Shown here: positions 9,106-17,458 of the stretch, piece after piece
How positions within the stretch are numbered: position 1 is the stretch's first letter
How the letters are laid out: every line of letters starts with the position of its first letter
NCBI GenBank assembly: GCA_050486265.1
Contig: JBJHCY010000006.1
Span: 1 to 64,000, forward strand
Origin: SLFH01 sp050486265
Lineage (GTDB): Bacteria > Planctomycetota > Phycisphaerae > Phycisphaerales > UBA1924
Direction: 5' to 3'
DNA length: 64,000 bases
Notes under the pieces: model-generated
The model's database searches: none
The model's input: only the letters and a program-made list of their open reading frames with translations
Told to the model about the DNA's origin: nothing
Program-made: the position numbers and the translations under genes

Positions 9106-9131
9106 ACACCCCCTCTGGAGGGGGTGTTTTT
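9106..9131 (+). terminator. Rho-independent terminator of flagellin 1
   Basis: A perfect 9-bp stem, ACACCCCCT (9106-9114) with AGGGGGTGT (9119-9127), a CTGG loop and a run of five Ts starting at 9127. Confidence 0.9.
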
Positions 9132-9379
9132 GTGCGCGCCCGGACCGTCCAATTTTTTTCCTTCCGAACAGTCGCCTCGGACTGAACCCGCCCCCCGGCC
9201 GCGCCGATCTTGCTGCCCGACCGCGTCAGGCACGCGGGGTTGCCCGAACCGAACGGATTCGGCTGAGGGCGGGATCGGTCGTGCGTCGCACCGGTCCTCG
9301 GGTTGGAACAGGTAAGCACCGGCTCGAAGACGCGAAGACGCACGCCGGGCAAGGAAGACACGCGGCCGAAAAGGCTGTG

Positions 9380-9387
9380 CACGGAGG
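9380..9387 (+). promoter_or_regulatory. Flagellin 2 ribosome-binding site embedded in a CsrA-type motif
   Basis: CACGGAGG ends 5 bases before the ATG at 9393. It is identical to the octamer before flagellin 1 and contains the ACGGA core that CsrA-family repressors bind. Confidence 0.5.
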
Positions 9388-9392
9388 TCGTC

Positions 9393-10931
9393 ATGACTCG
9401 GATCAATACGAATGTGCAGTCCCTCATCGCTCAGCGTGTGCTGGGCCAGAACAACTTCCAGCTCAATACCTCGCTGGAAAGGCTCTCGACGGGCCTGCGG
9501 ATCAACCGGGGCAAGGACGACCCGGCCGGCCTGATCGCCTCGGAGAACCTCCGCAGCGAGATCCGCTCGACCAACGCCGCGATCAGCAACGCCGAGCGCG
9601 CCGACCAGGTGCTCAACATCGCCGAGGGCGGCCTGCAGGAGGTCTCGGGCCTGCTCGTCGAGCTGCAGGGCCTGCTGACCGCGACCGCCTCGAAGGCCGG
9701 TCTCTCCAAGGAGGAGCAGGACGCCAACCAGGTCCAGATCGATTCGATCCTCCAGACCATCGACCGCATCGCCGGTCAGACGAACTTCCAGGGCGTCAAG
9801 CTGCTCAACGGCAACTTCGACTATCAGACCTCCGCCGTGAACGCGAATGTTTCGCAGTTCCAGGTGAACGGCGCGAAGTTCAAGGGCGACAGCATGAATG
9901 TGGATGTGAACATCACCACATCCGCGCAGCGCGGCCAGCTCTTTATGGACCTGGGCGCGACCGGCTCGCTGGACCTGAACAACACCGGCGGTTCGGGCAA
10001 TGTCTTCACCATCGAGGTCAGCGGATCGCTCGGCAGCCGCCAGCTCCAGTTCTCCTCGGGCACCTCGTTCGCCGCCATCCAGGACGCGATCAACACCTTC
10101 AGCGATGTGACCGGCGTGGTCGCCTCGGCCGAGGGCAACGGCATCAAGCTGCTCTCCAGCGAGTTCGGCTCGAGCAACTTCGTCTCCCTCAAGGTCGTCA
10201 ACGACGGCAATGTCCAGGGCAACGGTATCACGAAGTACGAAGCCGGCGACGCCAACACCCTCAGCACCGACCCCAACGACACCACCGCCTTCACAGCCGC
10301 CAACAACGGCGTCCGCGACCGCGGCCAGGATGTGGTCGCCAACATCAACGGCGTCGCGGCGACCGCCAACGGACGGACGATCAGCGTCAACAGCGACATG
10401 CTCGATGTCCGCATCAACCTCACCGAGAACTCGGCGACGCAACTCTCCAGCTTCACCGCCTTCCAGATCACCGGCGGGGGCGCCGACTTCCAGCTCGGCT
10501 CCAAGGTCGATATCGAGGGCAAGGTCTCGCTGGGCATCAGCGATGTCTCCAGCCGCAAGCTCGGCAGCATCGAGGACGCCGACAACCTGGGCAAGTTCTT
10601 CAACCTCAGCGACCTGAGCTCCGGACGCGCCCTGAATGTGGTCGACGGCGACATCGGCATCGCCCAGGAAGTCGTGGGCAAGGCGATCAACGAGGTCGCT
10701 TCCCAGCGCGGTCGCCTCGGCGCCTTCCAGAGCAACACCATCGGCGCCACCATGCGGAGCCTGGCGATCGCGGTCGAGAACACCGAGGCCGCCCAGAGCG
10801 TGATCCGCGACGCGGACTTCGCCTCCGAGACCGCGGCGCTGACCCGCTCGCAGATCCTCAGCCAGGCCTCGATCAACACGCTCAGCCTGGCCAACCAGGC
10901 CCCGCAGAACGCGTTGGCCCTCCTCGGCTGA
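9393..10931 (+). CDS. fliC: Flagellin (copy 2)
   Basis: Second filament subunit, 512 residues. N-terminus: RINTNVQSLIAQRVLGQNNFQLNTSLERLSTGLRIN, then KDDPAGLIASENL. C-terminus: VIRDADFASETAALTRSQILSQASINTLSLANQAPQNALALLG. The terminal domains align closely with copy 1, while the middle ~170-420 diverges, suggesting duplication followed by change of the exposed domain. It has its own leader with the CACGGAGG motif and its own strong terminator at 10966, so it is probably transcribed independently. Confidence 0.97.
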   Translation: MTRINTNVQSLIAQRVLGQNNFQLNTSLERLSTGLRINRGKDDPAGLIASENLRSEIRSTNAAISNAERADQVLNIAEGGLQEVSGLLVELQGLLTATASKAGLSKEEQDANQVQIDSILQTIDRIAGQTNFQGVKLLNGNFDYQTSAVNANVSQFQVNGAKFKGDSMNVDVNITTSAQRGQLFMDLGATGSLDLNNTGGSGNVFTIEVSGSLGSRQLQFSSGTSFAAIQDAINTFSDVTGVVASAEGNGIKLLSSEFGSSNFVSLKVVNDGNVQGNGITKYEAGDANTLSTDPNDTTAFTAANNGVRDRGQDVVANINGVAATANGRTISVNSDMLDVRINLTENSATQLSSFTAFQITGGGADFQLGSKVDIEGKVSLGISDVSSRKLGSIEDADNLGKFFNLSDLSSGRALNVVDGDIGIAQEVVGKAINEVASQRGRLGAFQSNTIGATMRSLAIAVENTEAAQSVIRDADFASETAALTRSQILSQASINTLSLANQAPQNALALLG

Positions 10932-10965
10932 TCCGGATCTGATCCGACACTGAAAGTTCCACCAC

Positions 10966-11003
10966 GACGCCCCGGCCGAGACTCCCGGCCGGGGCGTCTT
11001 TCT
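10966..11003 (+). terminator. Rho-independent terminator of flagellin 2
   Basis: A 12-13 bp GC stem, GACGCCCCGGCC (10966-10977) with GGCCGGGGCGTC (10987-10998), followed by TTTCT. It sits 35 bases after the stop codon. Confidence 0.88.
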
Positions 11004-11059
11004 GCGCCCGCGCAGCCGCCGCTCTTGATCCGGTCCCCCGATCGCCGATTGGATCCTCA

Positions 11060-12052
11060 ATGGCCCAGGCGACTCCAAGAAAGACCGCCGCAACAAAGCC
11101 CCGCAGCCTGCGAGCGCCCGCGGAGCAACGCCCGTGGTCGCGCGAGTTCGAAGACGCGCGGGGGGACTTTACGATCTATCTGCGCGTCGAGTGCGGGCTC
11201 AGCCGCGCCACGCTCGACGGGTACGGGCGCGATCTGCGCGATCTGTTTCTGGATCTGCACGCCGCCGGGGTGACTTCGCCGCGGGAGATCACCGGGCGGG
11301 TGCTCGCCGAGCACCTTCGGTCACTCAAGATCGATCGGGGCACGGCCTCGACGACGATCACGCGCCACCTCTCGACGATCAAGGTCTTCTGCAAGTGGAT
11401 GGTCGCGCGGCGTATCGTCGAAGCCAACCCCGCCGACCTGCTCGAACGCCCGACGCGCTGGAAGAAACTGCCGGGCGTCTTGAGCCCGAGCCAGATGCGA
11501 CGCCTGATCGAGTCGCCCCAGCCGCCGACGAACTGCGAGGGCCCACCCTACTGGGTGCGCGACCGGGCGATGCTCGAACTGATGTACGCCAGCGGGCTGC
11601 GGGCGAGCGAGGTCGGGGCCGTCGGCCTGCAGGATTTCCACGAGAAGCTGGGCGTCATCCGCGTCACCGGCAAGGGCGACAAGCAGCGGCTGGTCCCCAT
11701 GGGCGAGCCGGCCCAGGAAGCGCTGAACAGGTACCTGGCCGAGTGCCGCCCGAAGCTCGTCAGGCCCCCGCTGGACAAGGGCCGGATCTTCCTGTCCAGA
11801 ACCGGTCGCCCGCTGGAACGGGCGGCGGTCTGGCGGATTGTCCGCAAGCACGCGCGTGCCGCCGGGCTCGGCGATGTCCACCCCCACATGCTCCGCCACA
11901 GCTTCGCGACGCACCTGCTCGTGGGCGGGGCCGACCTGCGGACGGTGCAGGAGCTGCTCGGGCACTCGGACATCTCGACGACCGAGATCTACACCCATGT
12001 GGACAAATCGAGGCTGAAGACCGTTCACAAACAGTTCCACCCGCGCGGGTAA
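11060..12052 (+). CDS. xerD: XerC/XerD-family tyrosine recombinase
   Basis: Site-specific recombinase expected to resolve chromosome dimers at dif. The 330 residues include an N-terminal SAM-like core-binding domain (~27-120) and the catalytic domain. All catalytic residues are visible: R181 (ASGLRASEV), K205 (TGKGDKQR), H276 and R279 (HMLRHSFATHLL), H302 (GHSDISTTEIYTHV) and nucleophile Y311. Length is slightly above the usual ~300 because of a basic, disordered N-terminal ~25 residues. It has no att sites or phage genes nearby, which favours a housekeeping Xer over an integrase. Whether it is XerC or XerD cannot be decided here. Confidence 0.9.
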   Translation: MAQATPRKTAATKPRSLRAPAEQRPWSREFEDARGDFTIYLRVECGLSRATLDGYGRDLRDLFLDLHAAGVTSPREITGRVLAEHLRSLKIDRGTASTTITRHLSTIKVFCKWMVARRIVEANPADLLERPTRWKKLPGVLSPSQMRRLIESPQPPTNCEGPPYWVRDRAMLELMYASGLRASEVGAVGLQDFHEKLGVIRVTGKGDKQRLVPMGEPAQEALNRYLAECRPKLVRPPLDKGRIFLSRTGRPLERAAVWRIVRKHARAAGLGDVHPHMLRHSFATHLLVGGADLRTVQELLGHSDISTTEIYTHVDKSRLKTVHKQFHPRG

Positions 12053-12172
12053 TCGGATAGTGTGAGCAGCTTTGCCGCACGCTGATTCCGCCGCTCCCGA
12101 GCCCGGGAGGGCATGTTTTCAATTATTTTTGAAAGATCTTGTCCGGCCGTCGCCGCCATCGAACAATCGGCC

Positions 12173-13624
12173 ATGGCCACGATCTACCGACCGGCGGCGG
12201 AGCACCCCCACCTCGACGCGACCGACCACGGGCTTCTGGGCGCGGTGGTCCGGGGCGAGGCGAGGCTGACGCCGCAGCAGACGCTTGAGATCATGCGGTC
12301 GATGCCGCTGACGAAGCTGGGGCGCTGGGCCGACGCGCGGGCGCGGGCGATCCACGGCGACACGCTCCGCTCGTATGTGATTGATCGGAACATCAACTAC
12401 ACGAATGTCTGCAACGCCAAGTGCACCTTCTGCGCGTTCCGTCGCGACGCGGACGACCACGACGCGTACACGCTCGAAGTCTCGCAGATCCACGACAAGA
12501 TCGCCGAGCTCGTCGAGATCGGGGGCACGCAGATCCTCATGCAGGGCGGGATGAACCCCGACCTGCCGCTGGACTGGTACCTCGAACTGCTCGCGTCGAT
12601 CAAGGAGAAGTTTCCCGGCGTGCATGTGCACGCGTTCAGCCCGCCCGAGTTCATCGAGTTCGTCCACTTCTTCGATCCCCCCGGCGCGGATCTGGAGGCG
12701 AAGATCCGCTGGGTGATGGTGCGGCTGAAGGAGGCCGGGCTCGACAGCCTGCCCGGCGGCGGGGGCGAGATCTTCTCGCACCCGGTCCGGCGGAAGATCG
12801 GGCTGGGCAAGTGCGACGCCGAGGCGTGGCTGACGACGATGTATGTCGCCCACACGCTCGGGCTGTTCACCAGCGCCACGATGATGTTCGGCCACATCGA
12901 GGGGCTGGCCGACCGCGTGCACCACATGAAGCTCGTCCGCGACTGGCAGGACCGGGCGCTGGGCGAGGGCGGCGCGACGGTCGAGGACGCGATCGGCCCG
13001 TCCGCGGCGCACGCCGCGGCTTTCGGTCACTACAAGGCGTTCATCTCCTGGCCCTTCCAGCGTGAGAACACGCCGCTCGGACGCGTGAAGGACTGGGGCG
13101 CAAGGCCCGAAGACACCGGCCCCTTCCCGGGCGATGCCGTGGCGAATCTTGAGGGCACGGGCGACCCCAAGGCGCACCCGGAGTTCGGGCGGAGGGTGCG
13201 GATGTCGGGCGCGAGCATGTACCTCAGGACGCAGGCGGTCAGTCGCCTGATGCTCGACAACATCTACTCGATCGGCGCGTCGTGGGTGACGATGGGCCCG
13301 CACATCGGGCAGGTGGCGCTGATGTACGGCGCCAACGACATGGGCAGCGTGATGATGGAGGAGAATGTCGTGTCTTCGGCGGGCACGACCTACTGCCTCG
13401 ACGAGGCGGTGCTCTGCCGCCTGATCCGCGGGGCGGGCTTTGTCCCGGCCCAGCGCGACAACGGGTACGACCTCATCCGCGTGCACGACGGCCCGGAAAG
13501 CCCGGACCTGCAGGTGACCGACTGGTCCGAGCACCGGACCCGACGCCTGCACATCCAGAACGCCGGGCCCAAGGCGGAGAACAAGGCCCAACTCACCATC
13601 GGCGGGGCCGAGAAGTCGGTCTGA
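12173..13624 (+). CDS. mqnC: Cyclic dehypoxanthinyl futalosine synthase (MqnC), radical SAM
   Basis: MqnC closes the ring of dehypoxanthine futalosine in the futalosine route to menaquinone. The radical-SAM cluster motif is C80-x3-C84-x2-C87 (VCNAKCTFCAF), preceded by INYTN as in MqnC. The segments GGTQILMQGGMNPDLPLDWY and IGASWVTMGPHIGQVALMYGANDMGS match the family. At 483 residues it is ~100 longer than usual. Extra blocks lie around RALGEGGATVEDAIGPSAA and between NTPLGR and SGASMYLRTQA, and there is a C-terminal extension. The ATG at 12173 was chosen over the longer frame from 12113. No other mqn gene is in the window. Confidence 0.88.
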   Translation: MATIYRPAAEHPHLDATDHGLLGAVVRGEARLTPQQTLEIMRSMPLTKLGRWADARARAIHGDTLRSYVIDRNINYTNVCNAKCTFCAFRRDADDHDAYTLEVSQIHDKIAELVEIGGTQILMQGGMNPDLPLDWYLELLASIKEKFPGVHVHAFSPPEFIEFVHFFDPPGADLEAKIRWVMVRLKEAGLDSLPGGGGEIFSHPVRRKIGLGKCDAEAWLTTMYVAHTLGLFTSATMMFGHIEGLADRVHHMKLVRDWQDRALGEGGATVEDAIGPSAAHAAAFGHYKAFISWPFQRENTPLGRVKDWGARPEDTGPFPGDAVANLEGTGDPKAHPEFGRRVRMSGASMYLRTQAVSRLMLDNIYSIGASWVTMGPHIGQVALMYGANDMGSVMMEENVVSSAGTTYCLDEAVLCRLIRGAGFVPAQRDNGYDLIRVHDGPESPDLQVTDWSEHRTRRLHIQNAGPKAENKAQLTIGGAEKSV

Positions 13625-13781
13625 GGCCGTTGCCCGATTGCTGGACACCCCCGATTCGCGGAATGCCGAGGTCGGTCAACCCGTGTCCGACGGCCCTACG
13701 ATCCTGCTGACCCGGCCCGCACGGGCGTCGGAGAGCTTCCGGCGTCCCCCGCGGGCCCGTTTGCACACAGGAATCGAGACA

Positions 13782-14342
13782 ATGAAGGCCAATGACCTCC
13801 GCGCCGGTGTCGGCGTCCGGATCGACGGAAAGCTCTATGTGGTCGTCCGGACCGACCATGTCAAGCCCGGCAAGGGCCCGGCGTATGTCCAGGCGAAGAT
13901 GCGCGGGATCACCGGGGGCATCGCCGAGAAGCGGTTCAACTCCGCCGACGAGGTCGACGATGTGATCTTCGACCGGCGCGAGATGGAGTACCTCTACTCC
14001 GACAGCTCGGGCGCCACCTTCATGGACCTGGAGAACTACGACCAGATGATCGTGCCCGAGGATGTGCTCGGCGACGCGCTGCTCTACCTCGCGCCCAACA
14101 CGAGCTGCACGATCATCTGCCACGACGAGAAGCCGATCACGCTGGAGCTGCCCGCGTCGGTCGAGCTGACGATCTCCGACACCCCCCCCGGCATCAAGGG
14201 CGCGACCGCGACCAACCAGCTCAAAGAAGCGACCTGCGAGACCGGGCTGAAGACCCGCGTCCCGCCGTTCATCACCGCGGGCGAGAAGATCCGCGTCTCG
14301 ACCGAGGACGGCTCGTACCAGTCCCGCGTTAAAGAGGAGTGA
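13782..14342 (+). CDS. efp: Translation elongation factor P
   Basis: EF-P relieves ribosome stalling at polyproline stretches. The 186-residue protein shows the KOW-like first domain (KANDLRAGVGVRIDGKLYVVV), then the OB domains (YLYSDSSGATFMDLENYDQMIV) and a C-terminus with GLKTRVPPFITAGEKIRV. The loop lysine that is modified in many bacteria is present as K31 in HVKPGKGPAYVQ. No modification enzyme gene is nearby. The ATG at 13782 begins the standard N-terminus. Confidence 0.96.
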   Translation: MKANDLRAGVGVRIDGKLYVVVRTDHVKPGKGPAYVQAKMRGITGGIAEKRFNSADEVDDVIFDRREMEYLYSDSSGATFMDLENYDQMIVPEDVLGDALLYLAPNTSCTIICHDEKPITLELPASVELTISDTPPGIKGATATNQLKEATCETGLKTRVPPFITAGEKIRVSTEDGSYQSRVKEE

Positions 14343-14347
14343 TAGAT

Positions 14348-15970
14348 ATGTCGGGGAGAGGGATCGGCAACAGGACCGCACGGCGCGGGGGCGCATTCCG
14401 CAAGGTCCTGCTCGGGTTGGTCGCGCTGATCGTTGTCGGCGGCGCCGTCGGCCTCGCCCTGACGCTCATCCACCGCGAACGCCTCGAAGATTACATCGGG
14501 CGCCAGGTCGTCGGCATCGCCAACAGCTACCTCGTCCCCGACATCGACTTTGTCACGATCTCCTACGCGGCGCCCTACAGCGTCACACTCACCGATGTCT
14601 CGCTGACCGCGCCCGACCAGACCGAGGTGCTCAGGATGGGCACGCTTCAGATCGAGCTCGCGGAGATCCCACGCGTCGGCCGCCCGATCCGGATCGCCCG
14701 CCTGATCGCCGACGACTCGGTGCTCCGCGTGATCCAGGACTTCGACGACGAGGGCGAGCCTTCGGGCTTCCGGGGGCTCTTGCCGATCGTCGAGGCTGCG
14801 CCCGGCACCGAGGAGGAGGAAGAGAAGGTCGACGAGGCGTTCCGTCTCTCCAATGTGCTCCAGCTCCGCGAAGTGAGGCTCGACCGCCTCGACATCGCCT
14901 ACGAGCCGGGCCGGGGCCAGCCGGCGATGGTGATCCCCGGGCTCACGCTCGCGCTGGATATCGAGCCCGTCGAGATCGGCGACGAGGCGGGGTGGTACAC
15001 GCTCGACACGCAGAGCGCGCTCGGCCCGACCGGGCACATCAAGGCGCTGGGCGCGGTCAACCTCGACACCTTCGCCGTCAAGCTCGACAACGCCGAGATC
15101 GGCGTGGATGTCACCGAGGACACGATCTCCAGTCTGCCGCCGCAGGTGCAGACGATCCTCAACGACCACAACGCCCGGGGTCGTCTGGACATCCGCGCGT
15201 CTGCGGAGATCGAGCCGGCGTCGTGGACGCAGGGCGAGGCGCAGTTCCGGCTGGAGCTGCGCGACTTCAGCCTCGACCTCGGCGACCTCCGCGCCACGAT
15301 CGACGAGGCCGGGCTCGACGCCAAGATGCACGACCGCATGATCGAGCTCGAAGGGTTCGAGCTCGCCTCGGTCGGCGGGATGCTCCGCGTCACCGGCTGG
15401 ACCATGCTCGACGACTCGAACATGCCCGCCCACGCCGAGTGGACCATCGAGGACTTCAACATCGGGCGACTGCTCCGCGAGGGCAGCGAGACACGCTCTC
15501 GCCTCGCGGGGATCGTCTCGGGCGAGGGCACAGCAGGCGCAGAGATCGTCCGCTGGAAGGAGTCCATGAGCGGCAGCGGCGAGCTCCGCATCCGCGACGG
15601 ACGCCTGCTCATGCTGCCCGGGATCACCGAGCTCGCCGACGCGATCGGCGTCTCGCGCGACCGCGTCACGGGTGAGACCGCCGGCAATCACCGCCTCGAT
15701 GCGGAGTTCACGATCGTGCCCGGCGCGGTGCGGATCGACCGCTCGACCGCCGTCACCAACTTCGTGGCCGCACGCGCCACCGGCACCATCTCCGTCGATA
15801 TGGAGATGGATCTGACGGCCAACGCCGGCCCGCTGGAACGCGCCCAGGAACTGCTCGGCCCGATCGGCGACCTGTTCGGCAGCGTCACCGACCGGCTCGT
15901 CCGCTACCGCATCCGCGGGCCGGTGAGCGATCCGAGCGTCTCGGTCGCGCCGCTCGGTGTCGGGGGCTGA
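14348..15970 (+). CDS. AsmA-like membrane-anchored protein
   Basis: A 540-residue protein with a basic N-terminus and one membrane segment (about residues 18-42, KVLLGLVALIVVGGAVGLALTLI). A long beta-rich periplasmic part follows. The C-terminal third (GSGELRIRDGRLLMLPGITELADAI...FTIVPGAVRIDRSTAVTNFVAARATGTISVDMEMDLTAN) resembles the C-terminal region of AsmA/TamB-like proteins, which are linked to outer-membrane lipid or protein homeostasis. ATG 14348 has an AAAGAGGAG Shine-Dalgarno that lies in the 3' end of efp; a GTG at 14339 is an alternative. A short acidic loop (TEEEEEKVDE) is present. The exact role is unknown. Confidence 0.7.
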   Translation: MSGRGIGNRTARRGGAFRKVLLGLVALIVVGGAVGLALTLIHRERLEDYIGRQVVGIANSYLVPDIDFVTISYAAPYSVTLTDVSLTAPDQTEVLRMGTLQIELAEIPRVGRPIRIARLIADDSVLRVIQDFDDEGEPSGFRGLLPIVEAAPGTEEEEEKVDEAFRLSNVLQLREVRLDRLDIAYEPGRGQPAMVIPGLTLALDIEPVEIGDEAGWYTLDTQSALGPTGHIKALGAVNLDTFAVKLDNAEIGVDVTEDTISSLPPQVQTILNDHNARGRLDIRASAEIEPASWTQGEAQFRLELRDFSLDLGDLRATIDEAGLDAKMHDRMIELEGFELASVGGMLRVTGWTMLDDSNMPAHAEWTIEDFNIGRLLREGSETRSRLAGIVSGEGTAGAEIVRWKESMSGSGELRIRDGRLLMLPGITELADAIGVSRDRVTGETAGNHRLDAEFTIVPGAVRIDRSTAVTNFVAARATGTISVDMEMDLTANAGPLERAQELLGPIGDLFGSVTDRLVRYRIRGPVSDPSVSVAPLGVGG

Positions 15971-16019
15971 ACGCCGGATTTCCGTTCCGCCTCCGCGGGC
16001 CGGGTGATACGCTGAAGAC

Positions 16020-16622
16020 ATGCTCCCAGAAGGCGCATCACTGCTCTTGCTCGGCCTGCGCGGCTCCGGCAAGTCCACGCTCGGACGCGGGCTCGCCTCG
16101 CGCACCGGCCGAGCCTTCATCGACCTCGACGATGTCACGCGCGACTACCTCGGGTACGCCACCATCGCCGAGCTGTTCGAGAAGGTCGGCGAGGCCCGTT
16201 TCAGAGCCGCCGAGTACCGGGCCCTGGTGAACCAGGCGTTCCCGATGTCGCGCCTCGGCCCGGTGGTCGCGCTGGGCGGCGGGACCCCCACCGCCCCGGG
16301 CGCGAGCGACTTCCTCGAAGACGCCAAGAAGCGGGGCAGCGCACGGCTGGTCTATCTCCGCGCCTCCGCCGACGCCCTGCGCAAACGCCTGGAAGCGGCC
16401 CGCAACGCCGACAGACCGAGCCTCACCGGCCAAGGCGTGCTCGAAGAGATCGACGAGATCTTCGCCGCGCGCGACCCGCTCTATCAGCAACTCGCCGACC
16501 GCATCATCGAGGTCGACCACCTGAGCGTCGAAGAAGCGCTCGAATTGCTGATGGAAGACGCCCGCCCGGGCCCGCCCCCCGAGCCCATCAAGGGCGCGCC
16601 GGACCCGGCGAAGGAAACCTGA
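16020..16622 (+). CDS. aroK: Shikimate kinase
   Basis: Phosphorylates shikimate at O3 in chorismate biosynthesis. The 200-residue product has the P-loop GLRGSGKST (12-20), the substrate-binding FIDLDDVT and RFRAAEYRAL segments, and LGGGTP. The C-terminal ~20 residues are a proline-rich tail beyond the usual ~175. The start lies ~50 bases after the AsmA-like gene; GATACGCT just upstream could be a -10. The shikimate-pathway gene aroA is 40 kb away and trpF follows on the opposite strand. Confidence 0.88.
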   Translation: MLPEGASLLLLGLRGSGKSTLGRGLASRTGRAFIDLDDVTRDYLGYATIAELFEKVGEARFRAAEYRALVNQAFPMSRLGPVVALGGGTPTAPGASDFLEDAKKRGSARLVYLRASADALRKRLEAARNADRPSLTGQGVLEEIDEIFAARDPLYQQLADRIIEVDHLSVEEALELLMEDARPGPPPEPIKGAPDPAKET

Positions 16623-16630
16623 CCGCGCGT

Positions 16631-16725
16631 GCCACCGACCTCTGCTTTGAGAGGTCGGTGCGGTTGCGTCTCCGTTGCGATGCTGGAAGCCCAACGCACG
16701 ACCTCGGCGAGCCGAGGTCGGTGGC
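16631..16725. repeat. Long inverted repeat between aroK and trpF
   Basis: GCCACCGACCTC (16631-16642) and its perfect complement GAGGTCGGTGGC (16714-16725) bracket 71 bases. Each end also forms its own local hairpin (ACCGACCTCT/AGAGGTCGGT near 16633-16658). A REP copy follows immediately. It may serve as a bidirectional transcription barrier between the convergent genes. Confidence 0.5.
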
Positions 16726-16756
16726 GTGGGAAAACGATTGTCGATGACAGGAAAAA

Positions 16757-16788
16757 CACTGGCGGGCAAGCCGCCTGCGCTGCAGGTA
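16757..16788. repeat. REP copy 1 (CACTGGCGG family, degenerate right arm)
   Basis: ACACTGGCGGGCAAGCCGCC then TGCGCTGCAGGT; the right arm is less perfect than in other copies. It abuts the trpF stop codon. Confidence 0.6.
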
Positions 16789-17430
16789 TCACCCAGCATC
16801 GGCCTCGCGCACGGCGCGACAGAACGCCTCGATCAACGCCGGGTCCTTCATCCCCCGCTCGCGCTCGACCCCGCTCGATACATCCACCGCCCACGGACGC
16901 ACCGCCCGGATCGCCTCGCCGACATTCTCCGGCGTCAGCCCGCCCGCGAGCACGATCGGCTTGCGCACGCCCGTCCGCTCGATCGCGGCTTGCAGCAGCG
17001 ACCAATCGAAGCTCACGCCCTCGCCCCCCGCCGAGCCGTCGACGAGGATCGCGTCGACCTCGTCGACCTCTTCCCAACGCTTCAGCTCGTCGTCGATCGT
17101 CGCCTCGCTGAACTTCACGCTCTTGATCAGCTGCGGCCCGCAGGCCTGCACCGTCTTGACCGGCTCGGTGCCGTGCAACTGCGTCAGGTCCGTGGGGCAA
17201 CGCTCGAAGATGTCGGAAAACTCGTCGACGGACAGGTTCTGGTAGAGCCCCACCGTCGTCACCATCGGCGCGCAGATGTTCACCAGAGGCCACGCCTTCT
17301 CCGGCTCGATGAACCGCGGCGAAGCGGGCACGAAGACGAAGCCGACGGCGTCGGCCCCCGCGTCGGCCGCGGCGTCGAGCGCCTCGACCGTCGTGATCCC
17401 GCAGATCTTCACGCGTGTGCGTCCGGGCAT
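16789..17430 (-). CDS. trpF: Phosphoribosylanthranilate isomerase
   Basis: Isomerises phosphoribosylanthranilate in tryptophan synthesis, an (alpha/beta)8 barrel. The 213 residues include the catalytic-cysteine motif VKICGIT near residue 9, GADAVGFVFVPASPRFIEPE, the catalytic aspartate in ILVDGSAGGEG, LAGGLTPENVGEAI and the C-terminal AVDVSSGVERERGMKDP. Length is normal. No other trp gene is adjacent. It runs opposite to aroK and follows the rhomboid gene on the minus strand by 28 bases, possibly in one transcript. Confidence 0.95.
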   Translation of the reverse strand: MPGRTRVKICGITTVEALDAAADAGADAVGFVFVPASPRFIEPEKAWPLVNICAPMVTTVGLYQNLSVDEFSDIFERCPTDLTQLHGTEPVKTVQACGPQLIKSVKFSEATIDDELKRWEEVDEVDAILVDGSAGGEGVSFDWSLLQAAIERTGVRKPIVLAGGLTPENVGEAIRAVRPWAVDVSSGVERERGMKDPALIEAFCRAVREADAG

Positions 17431-17458
17431 GGTCGGTTCTCATTGCTTGATAAGAGGT

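Larger units (their letters stand above)
9000..9392 (+). other. 393-base intergenic region between the flagellin genes
   Basis: It holds the flagellin 1 terminator at 9106-9131. A GCCGATCT at 9203-9210 resembles the sigma-28 -10 element (GCCGATAA); a TGAA at 9183-9186 sits 16 bases before it, only weakly like the -35 TAAA. A short run of Ts is at 9153-9158. No ORF with appropriate codon use is present. The second flagellin's leader and promoter must lie here. Confidence 0.35.

Noticed and set aside
9183..9210. Sigma-28 promoter for flagellin 2
   Set aside because: GCCGATCT is a partial match to the -10, but the -35 is weak and the spacing approximate; noted in the gap entry only.
9281..10942. 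553-codon frame overlapping flagellin 2
   Set aside because: Low-complexity Gln/Arg/Pro composition; the +1 shadow of a bona fide flagellin.
11060..12052. Integron/phage integrase
   Set aside because: Full XerC/D catalytic set and no attachment sites, cassettes or phage genes nearby; a housekeeping Xer is simpler.
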